Source of the DNA: Bacillota bacterium
GTDB lineage: Bacteria; Bacillota; Clostridia; Peptostreptococcales; Anaerovoracaceae
NCBI GenBank assembly: GCA_017433375.1
Contig: JAFRHG010000035.1
Coordinates: 1-45,975, forward strand
Direction: 5' to 3'
Length of the DNA: 45,975 nucleotides
Shown here: positions 25,698 through 34,519 of the stretch, piece after piece
How the letters are laid out: every line of letters starts with the position of its first letter
How positions within the stretch are numbered: the first letter of the stretch is position 1
The notes under the pieces: model-generated
The model's input: only the letters and a program-made list of their open reading frames with translations
Told to the model about the DNA's origin: nothing
The model's database searches: none
Made by a program: the position numbers and the translations under genes

Positions 25698-26892
25698 CTA
25701 CGCCCACCTCCTCCAGTATCTCGTCGAGAAGCTCCTTGGGGGTGTGGATGTTCCCGCCGCACTTGGGCATGGGGATGACCTTCTTATCGGAAAGCACACG
25801 CTCCACTTCCCGGCAGTATTTCCCCACGTTCATTTCCGGAACGATGACCATCTGCACGTGTTCCGTCGCCTGCCGGAGCAGCTTCTCCGGGAAAGGCCAG
25901 ACCGTGTTGATCTTGACCAGGCCCACCTTCAGGTGGCTGTAGTCGGTCTTGATGGTCTCGGTGACGCCCCGCCTGAACAGGTCGGTCACCATGCGGAACT
26001 TGGGCAGGATCCGGTCGTCCTTGATGCCCCTGGCCTTCTTGACCGCGTTCAGGGAGGGCCGGGCCACGGAGCCGTAGGCCACGATGGCCACGTCGGCATC
26101 TTCCATGCAGTAGGTGGAGATGTCGGCGATCATGTCCACATGATCGTCGATCTTGCGTGTGATCTGCTCGATAAACTCGCCGCTGCGGTCAGCCAGATGG
26201 CCGATCCGCCGGCCCAGCTCGTCATGGAGCTGGCCTTCGACGGTGGTATGGTTGCCTTTGAAAAAGTCCACCGACGGCGAGACGCTGTATTTCTGTTTCG
26301 GTTTCTGGAAGGACTGGACGCCCTTGTGAATGGTGATCTTTTCCCGCATGTGGCCGACCACTTCGTCGGCCAGCAGGATCACCGGGGTCCGAAACTGTTC
26401 CGCCAGCTCGAAGGCGCGTACGGTGAAGTCGTACATTTCCTGGACCGACGAGGGGGCCAGGACGATGATTCCGTAGTCACCGTGGCTGCCGTATCTGGCC
26501 TGGTAAATATCCTGCTGCGAGGACAGAGTAGGCTGTCCTGTGGAAGGGCCGCCCCGCTGCACGTTGACGATCACGATGGGGGTCTCGGTCACCGCCGCGA
26601 ATCCGATCGCTTCCTGCATCAGGGTGTATCCCGGGCCTGATGTCGCGGTCATGGCCTTGCTGCCGCCCCAGCGGGCTCCGATAATGGCGCAGGCCGAGCC
26701 GATCTCATCTTCCATCTGAATAAAGGCTCCGCCGGCTTTCTGCATTTCGCCGGACATCATTTCGATAATCTCCGTCGAAGGGGTGATCGGATAGCCTGCA
26801 AAAAACCGGCAGCCCGCGTAAAGGGCGCCTTTGGTACAGGCCTCGTTGCCCTGAAGAACGACTTGTTCTGAGGTGTCTTTTGTCTTCTCCAT
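25690..26892 (-). CDS. korA: 2-oxoacid:ferredoxin oxidoreductase, alpha subunit
   Basis: First gene of korA-korB-korD-korC. 400 residues from MEKTKDTSEQVVLQGNEACT (AAGGAGG four bases upstream; longer starts rejected). Shows GCRFFAGYPITPSTEIIEMM, MEDEIGSACAIIGARWGGSK, TATSGPGYTLMQEAIGFAAV and QRGGPSTGQPTLSSQQD, all typical of alpha subunits. With histidine degradation and isocitrate dehydrogenase nearby, 2-oxoglutarate is the likely substrate, giving succinyl-CoA and reduced ferredoxin. Confidence 0.93.
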   Translation of the reverse strand: MEKTKDTSEQVVLQGNEACTKGALYAGCRFFAGYPITPSTEIIEMMSGEMQKAGGAFIQMEDEIGSACAIIGARWGGSKAMTATSGPGYTLMQEAIGFAAVTETPIVIVNVQRGGPSTGQPTLSSQQDIYQARYGSHGDYGIIVLAPSSVQEMYDFTVRAFELAEQFRTPVILLADEVVGHMREKITIHKGVQSFQKPKQKYSVSPSVDFFKGNHTTVEGQLHDELGRRIGHLADRSGEFIEQITRKIDDHVDMIADISTYCMEDADVAIVAYGSVARPSLNAVKKARGIKDDRILPKFRMVTDLFRRGVTETIKTDYSHLKVGLVKINTVWPFPEKLLRQATEHVQMVIVPEMNVGKYCREVERVLSDKKVIPMPKCGGNIHTPKELLDEILEEVGVDE

Positions 26893-26912
26893 AGTGCCTC
26901 CTTCTGACCTCA

Positions 26913-26941
26913 ATAGTAACATTGTATACGATTTGCTTCAA
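26913..26941 (-). promoter_or_regulatory. kor promoter with operator-like half site
   Basis: Minus strand TTGAAG (26941-26936), 17-base spacer, TACTAT (26918-26913). The spacer contains ATTGTATACGAT (plus 26921-26932), a third relative of the TTGTATACAA operator. The korA ribosome site follows almost at once, so the leader would be short. Confidence 0.5.
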
Positions 26942-26943
26942 GC

Positions 26944-26972
26944 AAAAAACCTTGAAAAATCAAGGCTTTTTT
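26944..26972 (-). terminator. Terminator of the hut-gntR operon
   Basis: CCTTGA (26950-26955), loop AAAA, TCAAGG (26960-26965), with A and T tracts on both sides; on the minus strand six T follow the stem. It separates gntR from korA, so kor needs its own promoter. Confidence 0.8.
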
Positions 26973-26988
26973 TGTTTTATTCCTGGTT

Positions 26989-27012
26989 ATTGTATTTTTG
27001 TATACAACTTTA
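26989..27012. promoter_or_regulatory. GntR-type operator block, near-copy of the icd operator
   Basis: ATTGTATTTTTGTATACAAC at 26989-27008 followed by TTTA. Against 16459-16482 it differs at only three of 24 bases. It contains the perfect palindrome TTGTATACAA (26998-27007). It lies just after the gntR stop and before the terminator, 100 bases upstream of korA. Confidence 0.7.
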
Positions 27013-27033
27013 ACCTGCTGAATCACTGCCACG

Positions 27034-27705
27034 TTACCGGTCTCCTTCCGCAGCGGCCCAGCGGGACAGCATGCGCTGGGCCGACATGTCCATATGTTCG
27101 GCGACAGCCGCGCAGGCTTCCTCTTTGTTTCTGGTCTGCACTGCCTGAAAAATCTTCTCATGCTCATGAAATATCTCCGGCAGATCCTCCGCTTCCCGCA
27201 GGGTTGCCCTCCTGGCGTAATGGACATAGTCCTGATATGACCGGAGGACCTGAACCACAAAACGGCTCCGGGTCATGCGGTAGATCATCTCGTGGAACTC
27301 CTCATTGGCCTTCAGCAGCTGATCGTAGACGCAGCCCTGGGTGTAGGTCCTCATCACTTCCAGCTGCCGGCCGAGCTGTTGGATCTCCTCCTCGGTGGAT
27401 TTCTCGATGACCGCCCGGATGGCCACCTGCTCGACGACCTTGCGGACTTCGTAAATATCCGCCACATCTTCCCGGTCAAACCCCCTGGCAAAACAGCCTT
27501 TGTTGGGGACATATTCAATCAGGCGCTCCCTCTGCAGTTCACGAAAGGCGTCCCTGACGGGAGTTCGGCTGACCTTCAGCTCGGTCGCGATCTTGCTCTC
27601 CGTCAGCTTTTCGCCCATTTCGTAAGCGCCGTTCAGTATCCGATCCCTCAGGATGGCCGTGACTTCTTCAGCCAGAGACAGCGATCCCTTCATCTTCTCC
27701 TGCAT
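27034..27705 (-). CDS. GntR-family regulator, FCD type
   Basis: 223 residues. Winged helix at residues about 10-78 (ILNGAYEMGEKLTESKIATE, VSRTPVRDAFRELQRERLIE) and a C-terminal FCD helical domain. AAAGGA precedes the ATG. It lies 67 bases after ftcD with no terminator between, so it is probably the last gene of the hut operon. It could control hut, kor or both. A paralogue of the regulator at 14603-15265, and near-identical operator blocks occur beside both. Confidence 0.9.
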   Translation of the reverse strand: MQEKMKGSLSLAEEVTAILRDRILNGAYEMGEKLTESKIATELKVSRTPVRDAFRELQRERLIEYVPNKGCFARGFDREDVADIYEVRKVVEQVAIRAVIEKSTEEEIQQLGRQLEVMRTYTQGCVYDQLLKANEEFHEMIYRMTRSRFVVQVLRSYQDYVHYARRATLREAEDLPEIFHEHEKIFQAVQTRNKEEACAAVAEHMDMSAQRMLSRWAAAEGDR

Positions 27706-27772
27706 AGCGTCCGTCCTTTCGCTGCGCGGCGCGGGGCGGCTTGTCTCCGCCGATCCGGCTGCGCTCCCGCGG

Positions 27773-28669
27773 CTAAAGCAGATGGTTTTCGATCACCTGA
27801 ACATCCGGCTGGAAGTCTTCAATCTGCAGATAGTATTCCGCCGCGTCGAAGAAGGCCTGCATAGGCGCAAGTCCGATGACTTCCGTACCGATGACGTTGA
27901 CGCCGTACCGGGCGGCATCCCGTCTGACCTGCTCCAGCACGCGGTGAAGGGGCGTGATGTTGAAGTTGGTCATATTGATGGATACCTGGGCGATGTTCCG
28001 GTCTTCCAGCAGCAGGCCCATGGCCTTCACGCACTTGAAGCCGCCCTTGGCTTCCCGGATAATAGTGGCGCACTTCTTGGCGATCTCTACATCATCGGTG
28101 GCCAGGTTGATGTTAAAGGCGATGAGCGGCGGTCTGGCGCCGACGGCCACACAGCCTCCCGTGGGATGGATGCGCTGTCCGCCGAAGTCGGGAATCCAGT
28201 CCGGATCCTGGACTTTTTCGGCCATTCCCTCGAACTGGCCCTTTCTGATCTTGGCCAGGTTCTGGCGATGGGGCGCAGTGGCGGAGTCTTCATAAAGGAA
28301 GACGGGCAGGTCCGCCTCTTCGGCCACCCGCTGTCCCACTCTCTTCGACAGCTCGATGCATTCCTCCGTCGTCGCTTCCTTGATGGGGATAAAAGGCATG
28401 ACATCCACACAGCCCATACGGGGGTGTCCGCCCTCATGTTTGGTCAGATCGATCAGCTCGACCGCCTTCTTCGCCAGCTTCACGCTGGCTTCCTCACAGC
28501 CTTCGGGGCTCCCCATGTAGGTGATGACGGTCCGGTTATGGTCCTCATCGGAGGAATAGTTCAGCAGGGTGCAGCCCGGCGTATTGCGGATCTGATCCAC
28601 GCATGCCTCGATAACTTCCTGGTTTCTTCCTTCGCTGATGTTCGGTACACTTTCAATAATCTTCGCCAT
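27773..28669 (-). CDS. ftcD: Glutamate formimidoyltransferase
   Basis: Moves the formimino group from N-formimino-glutamate to tetrahydrofolate, releasing glutamate. Starts MAKIIESVPNISEGRNQEVI, with HNRTVITYMG, HEGGHPRMGCVDVMPFIPI and PDFGGQRIHPTGGCVAVGAR. 298 residues: the transferase half only; the cyclodeaminase activity is in the separate upstream gene. The stop of that gene overlaps this ATG by one base, with GAGGAGG upstream. Confidence 0.94.
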   Translation of the reverse strand: MAKIIESVPNISEGRNQEVIEACVDQIRNTPGCTLLNYSSDEDHNRTVITYMGSPEGCEEASVKLAKKAVELIDLTKHEGGHPRMGCVDVMPFIPIKEATTEECIELSKRVGQRVAEEADLPVFLYEDSATAPHRQNLAKIRKGQFEGMAEKVQDPDWIPDFGGQRIHPTGGCVAVGARPPLIAFNINLATDDVEIAKKCATIIREAKGGFKCVKAMGLLLEDRNIAQVSINMTNFNITPLHRVLEQVRRDAARYGVNVIGTEVIGLAPMQAFFDAAEYYLQIEDFQPDVQVIENHLL

Positions 28670-29295
28670 TAAAGTTCCTCCTCGATTTCGCTGTAGATTC
28701 TGTCGGCGATAACTTCTCCGTCGGCAAGCATCTTCCGGCCCGACTCTTCATATTCCTTCGCCAGGTCTTCGTCCTTCACGCCCGGCAGATTGATCTTCAC
28801 GTTGAGCCATGCGCCCCGCATGCAGGTCATCAGGTTCAGCACGCCCACGCCGTAGTCGCTGTCGCAGTTGCGGTTATAGTGCCCCTGCAGGCGCTCGGCC
28901 AGCTGCAGTCCTTCCGAAGCCATGCTCATCACACGGAAAGGCACCTTCGTCGCCTCCAGGGTTCCGTCGGCGATGGCCTTTTTCCTGGCTTCCTTCTGCT
29001 GGTCGGTGTCCTTGGGCATCTTGAATGCCGCCGCCACCAGATTGAAAGCCTCCGTATCTTCGTCCACGGCCCGGGCGAATCCCTCGTACAGCTCGCCGGC
29101 CTTCTCCCGGATCTCCCGGCAGAGTTCGTGATCGTCGGCGTATTTCTCCTTCGCTGTCGTCAGATCGCACACCATGGCCATCAGGGCCGCACCCTGGGCG
29201 CCCGCCAGCGCGCTGACGGAGCCGCCGCCGGGAGCCGGCGCGTTGGACAGAAGAATATCCAGATATTCGTTCATTTTCAGTTCGATCAGTTTCAT
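28669..29295 (-). CDS. fchA: Formimidoyltetrahydrofolate cyclodeaminase
   Basis: Converts 5-formimino-tetrahydrofolate to 5,10-methenyl-tetrahydrofolate plus ammonia. 208 residues from MKLIELKMNEYLDILLSNAP with APGGGSVSALAGAQGAALMA, the family signature, and a largely helical remainder. GGGAGA nine bases before the ATG; the start overlaps the hutI stop (ATGA). Confidence 0.92.
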   Translation of the reverse strand: MKLIELKMNEYLDILLSNAPAPGGGSVSALAGAQGAALMAMVCDLTTAKEKYADDHELCREIREKAGELYEGFARAVDEDTEAFNLVAAAFKMPKDTDQQKEARKKAIADGTLEATKVPFRVMSMASEGLQLAERLQGHYNRNCDSDYGVGVLNLMTCMRGAWLNVKINLPGVKDEDLAKEYEESGRKMLADGEVIADRIYSEIEEEL

Positions 29296-30524
29296 ACTAC
29301 TATTTCTCCCTTCTTCATGACGCGTCCGGCCAGATTGGATCCGAACCGGTAACATACCATTTCAAAGTCCGGCGCGTTCCAGATCACCAGATCCGCCTGC
29401 TTGCCCACCTCCAAGGTTCCCGTCAGGTCACCCTTTCCGCAGGCGCAGGCCGGATTGATGGTCACGGCCGTCAGCACCTCTTCCGGAGTGAGCTTGTATT
29501 TCAGGCATCCCAGGTTGATGGCAAACTGCAGATTCAGCGACGGGCAGGAGCCCGGATTGAAATCGCTGGCGATGGCGACGGGGATTCCCTTTTCCACCAT
29601 GGTCCTCGCCGGCGCGTAGGTCTTGCCCAGATAGAAGGAGGTCGCCGGCAGCAGCATGGCGGTGGTTCCGCCTTCCGCCATGGCGTCCATGCCGTCCTCC
29701 TCGATGGCGATCAGGTGCTCCGCCGAGACCGCGCCCAGTTCTCCGGCCAGCTGCGATCCGCCGATGGCTTCGATCTCGTCGGCATGGATCTTCAGGGCGA
29801 AGCCCAGATCCCTTGCCTTTTCCAGATACTTTCGGCTCTGTTCGGCGTTGAAGACGGAATCCTCGCAGAAGATGTCACAGAACTCCGCCAGGCCCTGGCG
29901 CTGGACTTCCGGCATCAGCACCTCGCACATCATGTCGATGTACTCGTCGCCCCGGTCCTCATACTCCGGCGGAATCGCGTGGGCGCCCATAAAGGTCGCC
30001 GCCACGTCCATGGGATGGTTCTCTCCCAGGGCGTTGATCACCTTGAGCATCTTGATCTCGTTTTCCTCGTCCAGGCCGTAGCCGCTCTTGGCTTCACAGG
30101 TGGTCACGCCGAAAGCGAGCATTTCATCCAGGAAAGCGCAGGACTTCTCGTAGAGTTCGTCGAAGCTCGCCTCCCGGGTCTTTCTCACCGTATCCAGGAT
30201 GCCGCCGCCTGCCCGGAGGATGTCCAGATAGTCCGCTCCGGCCAGTTTCATGGCGATCTCATGCTGGCGGTATCCGCCGAAGATCAGGTGGGTATGTCCG
30301 TCCACCAGTCCAGGCGTAACCAATTTGCCGCCCGCGTCGATCGTCTCGTCGAAGCTTCCTTCGGGGACCTTGCCGTCTTCGGTGATCTGCTCGATCTTCC
30401 CGTCCTCGATGGCGATGCAGGCGTTGCTGTATTTCTCGTTGGCTCCCTGCTTGCTGCCCTTGTGGCTGTAGCTGCCCGTGGGCGTCTGCAGGATGCCGAT
30501 ATTGCGAATCAGTGTGCGTTTCAT
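29292..30524 (-). CDS. hutI: Imidazolonepropionase
   Basis: Third step of histidine degradation, giving N-formimino-glutamate. Metal-dependent amidohydrolase: LVTPGLVDGHTHLIFGGYRQ with the first metal histidines, CEAKSGYGLD, KIHADEIEAIGGSQLAGELG, SAEHLIAIEEDG and ASDFNPGSCPSLNLQ. 410 residues. GGGAGG seven bases upstream. Follows hutU by 14 bases. Confidence 0.95.
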   Translation of the reverse strand: MKRTLIRNIGILQTPTGSYSHKGSKQGANEKYSNACIAIEDGKIEQITEDGKVPEGSFDETIDAGGKLVTPGLVDGHTHLIFGGYRQHEIAMKLAGADYLDILRAGGGILDTVRKTREASFDELYEKSCAFLDEMLAFGVTTCEAKSGYGLDEENEIKMLKVINALGENHPMDVAATFMGAHAIPPEYEDRGDEYIDMMCEVLMPEVQRQGLAEFCDIFCEDSVFNAEQSRKYLEKARDLGFALKIHADEIEAIGGSQLAGELGAVSAEHLIAIEEDGMDAMAEGGTTAMLLPATSFYLGKTYAPARTMVEKGIPVAIASDFNPGSCPSLNLQFAINLGCLKYKLTPEEVLTAVTINPACACGKGDLTGTLEVGKQADLVIWNAPDFEMVCYRFGSNLAGRVMKKGEIVV

Positions 30525-30538
30525 GCAGGGACCTCCCG

Positions 30539-32563
30539 TTACTTCACGAACTCGTCAACGACGCGGTCGACCAGATCATCGGAAGCGATATAGGGGATGG
30601 TGATGTGTCCCTTGCCGGCATAGTTGCCGTTGTAGGCCACGGAGGTCTCCACCGCGTTCTCGTTTCTCGCCCAGTTTCTTCTGGCTACGCCGCCCATGAC
30701 ATCCCACATCATGGCGGAGTTGATGATGGCATCCACTCTCTCGCTTCCGTCCAAAAGCAATCCGAATCCGCCGTTGATGGCCTTGCCGATGCCTACGCCG
30801 CCGCCGTTATGCAGGGCGCACAGGCTCATGCCTCTGGCCGCGTTGCCGGCGTAGCACTGCACCGCCATGTCCGCCATGACGTTGGATCCGTCCTTGATGT
30901 TGGACGTCTCCCGGAAGGGGGAGTCGGTGCCGGAAACGTCGTGATGGTCTCTGCCCATCATGACCGGGCCGATCTTGCCTTCTCTGACCAGACGGTTGAA
31001 GGCCAGGGCGATGTCCCTTCTGCCCTCCGCGTCCTGATAGAGGATTCTCGCCTGGGTGCCGACGACCAGCTTGTTCTTCTCCGCGTCGCGGATCCAGATC
31101 CAGTTGTCTCTGTCCTGGCCGCGCCGGTTCGGATCGATGACGTCCATGGCCGCCTGGTCGGTGGCTCTCAGGTCCTCCGGCTTGCCGGAGAGGCAGACCC
31201 AGCGGAAGGGGCCGTAGCCGTAGTCGAAGAGCACGGGGCCCATGATGTCTTCCACGTAGGAGGGCCAGATGAATCCGTCTTTGTCGTCGTAGCCGTTCTT
31301 GGAGATCTCCTTGACGCCGGCGTCGTACATGGCCTTCATGAAGGAATTGCCGTAGTCAAAGAAGTAGGTTCCCTTTTCGGTCAGAGCCTTGATGGCGTGA
31401 TAGTGTCTGTGCAGGGTCTTGTCCACTTCCTCGCAGAACTTATCCCTGTCTTCGTGGAGCATTTTCGTTCTCTCTTCGAAGGTCATGCCCACGGGGCAGT
31501 ATCCGCCGTTGTATACGTTGTGGCAGGAGGTCTGGTCGGAGAGCAGGTCGATATGGAAATCCCTCTTCACCGCCTCCTCCAGCAGATCCACGATGTTGCC
31601 GTGATAAGCGATGGAGATGCTCTCCTTCGCGGCCAGCTTCTCGGCAGCCACCCTGAAGATCTCATCCAGGTCGTCGCTGACCGTGTCCACCCAGCCCTGG
31701 CTGTGGCGGGTCTCGATCCGGGAGGCGTCAACCTCGGCGAAGATGCCGACGGCACCCGCAATGTTCGCCGCCTTCGGCTGGGCACCGCTCATGCCGCCCA
31801 GTCCGGAGGATACGAAGGTGTGTCCGGCCAGATCGCCGTCCTCGGGAACGCCCAGTTCTTTCCTGCCGGCGTTGAGGATGGTGTTGAATGTGCCGTGAAC
31901 GATGCCCTGGGGGCCGATATACATCCAGCCGCCGGCGGTCATCTGGCCGTAGTTGGCCACGCCCATCTGCTCCGCGACTTCCCAGTCATCCAGGTTGTCG
32001 TACATGCCGATCATCATGGAGTTGGTGATGATGACCCGGGGCGCCTCCGGCTTGGAGGGGAACAGTCCCAGGGGATGTCCGGATTCCACGACCAGGGTCT
32101 GATCCTCGGTCATGACCTCCAGGTACTTCTTGATCAGACGGTACTGCAGCCAGTTCTGGCAGACCTGTCCCGTCTCGCCGTAGGTAACCAGTTCGTAGGG
32201 ATAGAGGGCAACCTCAAAGTCCAGGTTGTTGTCGATCATCACCTGGAAGGCCTTGCCGGCCAGGCAGTTGCCTTTGTATTCGTCGATGGGTTTGCCGTAA
32301 AGCCTGCCCTGGGGACGGTACCGGTAGGCATAGACTCTGCCGTAGGTCTTCAGCTCTTCCATGAACTCCGGCGCCAGCTTCTCATGCAGCTCTTCCGGAA
32401 CATAGCGCAGGGCGTTCTTCAGGGCGACGCGGGTCTGGGCCTTCGTCAGGCGGAAACCTCTGTCCGGTGCCCGGCGGATACCCTCCTGGAATTCCGGATA
32501 GTCGGGATACTCATTTCCCAGCTTAACGGTCATCGCATTGCAGATGGTTTTGTTGTCCAACAT
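30539..32563 (-). CDS. hutU: Urocanate hydratase
   Basis: NAD-dependent second step of histidine degradation. About 674 residues, the long form rather than the roughly 550-residue B. subtilis type. Contains GGWMYIGPQGIVHGTFNTIL, SSGLGGMSGAQPKAANIAG (NAD-binding loop), SDQTSCHNVYNGGYCPVGMT, and NGGGVGIGKAINGGFGLLLD. Start MLDNKTICNAM has GGGAGGA six bases upstream. A small hairpin (ATTGCC/GGCAAT, 32580-32595) lies in the 58-base gap after hutH. Confidence 0.96.
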   Translation of the reverse strand: MLDNKTICNAMTVKLGNEYPDYPEFQEGIRRAPDRGFRLTKAQTRVALKNALRYVPEELHEKLAPEFMEELKTYGRVYAYRYRPQGRLYGKPIDEYKGNCLAGKAFQVMIDNNLDFEVALYPYELVTYGETGQVCQNWLQYRLIKKYLEVMTEDQTLVVESGHPLGLFPSKPEAPRVIITNSMMIGMYDNLDDWEVAEQMGVANYGQMTAGGWMYIGPQGIVHGTFNTILNAGRKELGVPEDGDLAGHTFVSSGLGGMSGAQPKAANIAGAVGIFAEVDASRIETRHSQGWVDTVSDDLDEIFRVAAEKLAAKESISIAYHGNIVDLLEEAVKRDFHIDLLSDQTSCHNVYNGGYCPVGMTFEERTKMLHEDRDKFCEEVDKTLHRHYHAIKALTEKGTYFFDYGNSFMKAMYDAGVKEISKNGYDDKDGFIWPSYVEDIMGPVLFDYGYGPFRWVCLSGKPEDLRATDQAAMDVIDPNRRGQDRDNWIWIRDAEKNKLVVGTQARILYQDAEGRRDIALAFNRLVREGKIGPVMMGRDHHDVSGTDSPFRETSNIKDGSNVMADMAVQCYAGNAARGMSLCALHNGGGVGIGKAINGGFGLLLDGSERVDAIINSAMMWDVMGGVARRNWARNENAVETSVAYNGNYAGKGHITIPYIASDDLVDRVVDEFVK

Positions 32564-32621
32564 GTTATTCCTCCCTCTCATTGCCTATTGGCAATAGATT
32601 GTGTTCCTGTTGCTTCACCTG

Positions 32622-34163
32622 TTATTTCAAGGGTACGACCTTCTCCACCGCGTCGATGATGCCGCCGTCCTTGACCATGGCATCGAACTTCGCCAGCTCG
32701 TCCAGCATGACGATGTCCTCCTCGATGGGGTCGCTCATCTTCCGAATATATTCGTAGGCCGCGCGGGTTCCCGGGGCCAGCTTGCTGATGCCGCCTTCTC
32801 CCATTTCCTCCCGCAGCCAGATGCCCTGAGCCGCCGCGGAAAGCTCGATGCCCAGCACCTTCTGCGCATCGTCTAATACCAATGCAGCCGTTCTCGCCGA
32901 AGTGGTTCCCATGGAGACGTGGTCTTCCTGGTTGGCCGATGTGGGGATGGAATCCACGCAGGCCGGGTGGTCATAAACCTTATTCTCGGAAACCATGGAC
33001 GCCGCCGCGTACTGGGCGATCATGTAACCGGAATTGACGCCGCCGTGCTTGGTCAGGAATGCGGGCAGGCCCTCGGAGCATGCCGGGTTGACCAGACGCT
33101 CGATTCTCCGCTCGGACACGTTGGCCAGCTCGGAGATGGCGATCTTCAGGAAATCAAAGGCAAGAGCCATGGGCTGTCCGTGGAAGTTGCCGCCGGAGAT
33201 GACTTCATCCGATATGGAGAAGACCAGCGGGTTGTCCGTGACCGCGTTGATCTCCCTCTCCACGATGCTGCGCACATAGCTGATGGCATCCCGGGAGGCG
33301 CCGTGGATCTGGGGCGCGCACCGCTGGGAATAGGGATCCTGTACTTTATTGTCATGGAGCCAGAGGGCATTTTCCGAACCCTCCAGAAGGGCCCGCAGGT
33401 TCTCCGCCTCGGTCATCTGGCCGACCTGTCCCCGGATCTCGTGGACCTTCGGGTCGTAGGCCTTGCGGATGGCCTTCAGGGCTTCGCCGGTCAGGGCGCA
33501 GGCGATGTCGGCGATCTTCAGCAGCTTCATGGCGTCCCACAGGACGTTCAGGCCCACCGCCGTCATCATCTGGGTTCCGTTATTCAACGCCAATCCTTCC
33601 TTGGCCGCCAGTTCCACCGGAGTGATCCCCGCGTCCTTCATGGCCTCGGCCGCTTCAACGAGGTTGCCTTTGTATTCCACCATCCCCTTGCCGATGAGGC
33701 CCAGGGCGATGCAGGACAGGGGCGCCAGGTCGCCGGAGGATCCGACGGATCCCTTCTCCGGCACCACGGGATGGATCCCCGCGTTGAGCATGTCCACCAT
33801 GGTCTGGACCGTCGAAAGCCGGATGCCGGAATAGCCCCGGCTCAGGTTGTTGGCCCGCAGCAGCATGGCCGCCCGGACGTAATGCACCGGATAGGCGTCG
33901 CCCATGGAGCAGGTGTGGCTGATGATCAGGTTCTTCTGCAGCTGCGCCGTCTGTTCCGGTGAGATGACCACGTTGGAGAACTTGCCGAATCCGGTGGTCA
34001 GTCCGTAGATCACCGCCTTCTCCTCCAGCTTCTTCTCCACATAGTCCCGGGCTCTGTTCACGACGACTTTAGCGTCCTCCGTGATCTCTACCTTTTCTCC
34101 CTCCCGGCACACTCTGATGACTTCTTCAATCGTCAGCTGTTCTCCGTTGATTTTGACTGTCAT
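32622..34163 (-). CDS. hutH: Histidine ammonia-lyase
   Basis: Removes ammonia from histidine to give urocanate; first gene of the hut operon. About 513 residues. VIYGLTTGFGKFSNV near the N-terminus, then VPEKGSVGSSGDLAPLSCIA, where the cofactor MIO forms. The tripeptide is Ser-Ser-Gly rather than the textbook Ala-Ser-Gly. Also QDPYSQRCAPQIHGASRDA and NPLVFSISDEVISGGNFHGQ. GAGG-type ribosome site upstream. The related aromatic lyases are possible, but hutU and hutI next to it fix the assignment. Confidence 0.95.
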   Translation of the reverse strand: MTVKINGEQLTIEEVIRVCREGEKVEITEDAKVVVNRARDYVEKKLEEKAVIYGLTTGFGKFSNVVISPEQTAQLQKNLIISHTCSMGDAYPVHYVRAAMLLRANNLSRGYSGIRLSTVQTMVDMLNAGIHPVVPEKGSVGSSGDLAPLSCIALGLIGKGMVEYKGNLVEAAEAMKDAGITPVELAAKEGLALNNGTQMMTAVGLNVLWDAMKLLKIADIACALTGEALKAIRKAYDPKVHEIRGQVGQMTEAENLRALLEGSENALWLHDNKVQDPYSQRCAPQIHGASRDAISYVRSIVEREINAVTDNPLVFSISDEVISGGNFHGQPMALAFDFLKIAISELANVSERRIERLVNPACSEGLPAFLTKHGGVNSGYMIAQYAAASMVSENKVYDHPACVDSIPTSANQEDHVSMGTTSARTAALVLDDAQKVLGIELSAAAQGIWLREEMGEGGISKLAPGTRAAYEYIRKMSDPIEEDIVMLDELAKFDAMVKDGGIIDAVEKVVPLK

Positions 34164-34215
34164 ACCATCTGTCCTCCTTCTTTCGCTCTTTTATCCCCTT
34201 TGCCCCTCGGACAAT

Positions 34216-34237
34216 GATGCGCTGCCGCCAGCGCATC
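34216..34237 (-). promoter_or_regulatory. Hairpin in the hut operon leader
   Basis: Perfect nine-base stem GATGCGCTG/CAGCGCATC with a four-base loop, between the -10 (34263-34258) and the hutH start. No T run follows, so it is not a terminator; it may stabilise the mRNA or act as a regulator target. Confidence 0.6.
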
Positions 34238-34384
34238 CGTATGTTCTATTCAAGTGAATTATACCTTCTCCCCATAGGGAATTCTACAAATTTCAAAAAT
34301 TTGGCAGGTCAGTACAGTAGTAGCGCGGCATTGCGGTGAAGGGGCAAAGGCAACGAAAACGGGAGATTGGGCCGACAACGAAAA

Positions 34385-34423
34385 CAGGAGATTCCATGCC
34401 GCTTGTCCGGCTGGAATCTCCTG
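34385..34423 (-). terminator. Terminator of the large surface protein gene
   Basis: Perfect 12-base stem CAGGAGATTCCA (34385-34396) and TGGAATCTCCTG (34412-34423), 15-base loop. On the minus strand TTTTCG follows; on the plus strand a T-rich tract follows, so it may work both ways. Confidence 0.8.
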
Positions 34424-34519
34424 TCTTTTCTTTTGCTGTTTCTGTCTGCAGACCTCCAAATGCTTTGGTTACTTATCCGCAGACCTCAACACTCTGATGA
34501 TCCGTTTACGGATCGGCTC

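Larger units (their letters stand above)
34164..34519. other. 356-base intergenic region between hutH and the surface protein gene
   Basis: Holds the hut promoter -10 (minus TATAAT, 34263-34258; -35 weak), a leader hairpin, one exact dispersed 10-mer (34344-34353), a repeated CAACGAAAAC(G/A)GGAGATT (34351-34368 and 34376-34393), the surface gene terminator, GTCTGCAGAC (34444-34453), and a GATCCG/CGGATC hairpin just after the surface gene stop (34499-34514). No gene seen. Confidence 0.65.

Noticed and set aside
24097-26892. The four-subunit oxidoreductase as a pyruvate enzyme
   Set aside because: Pyruvate enzymes of Clostridia are usually one long polypeptide; subunit pattern and neighbours fit 2-oxoglutarate better, though branched-chain acids remain possible.
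34444-34453. GTCTGCAGAC as a restriction site or transposon end
   Set aside because: Only two copies, no terminal inverted pair and no transposase. Kept only as a shared 3' flank.
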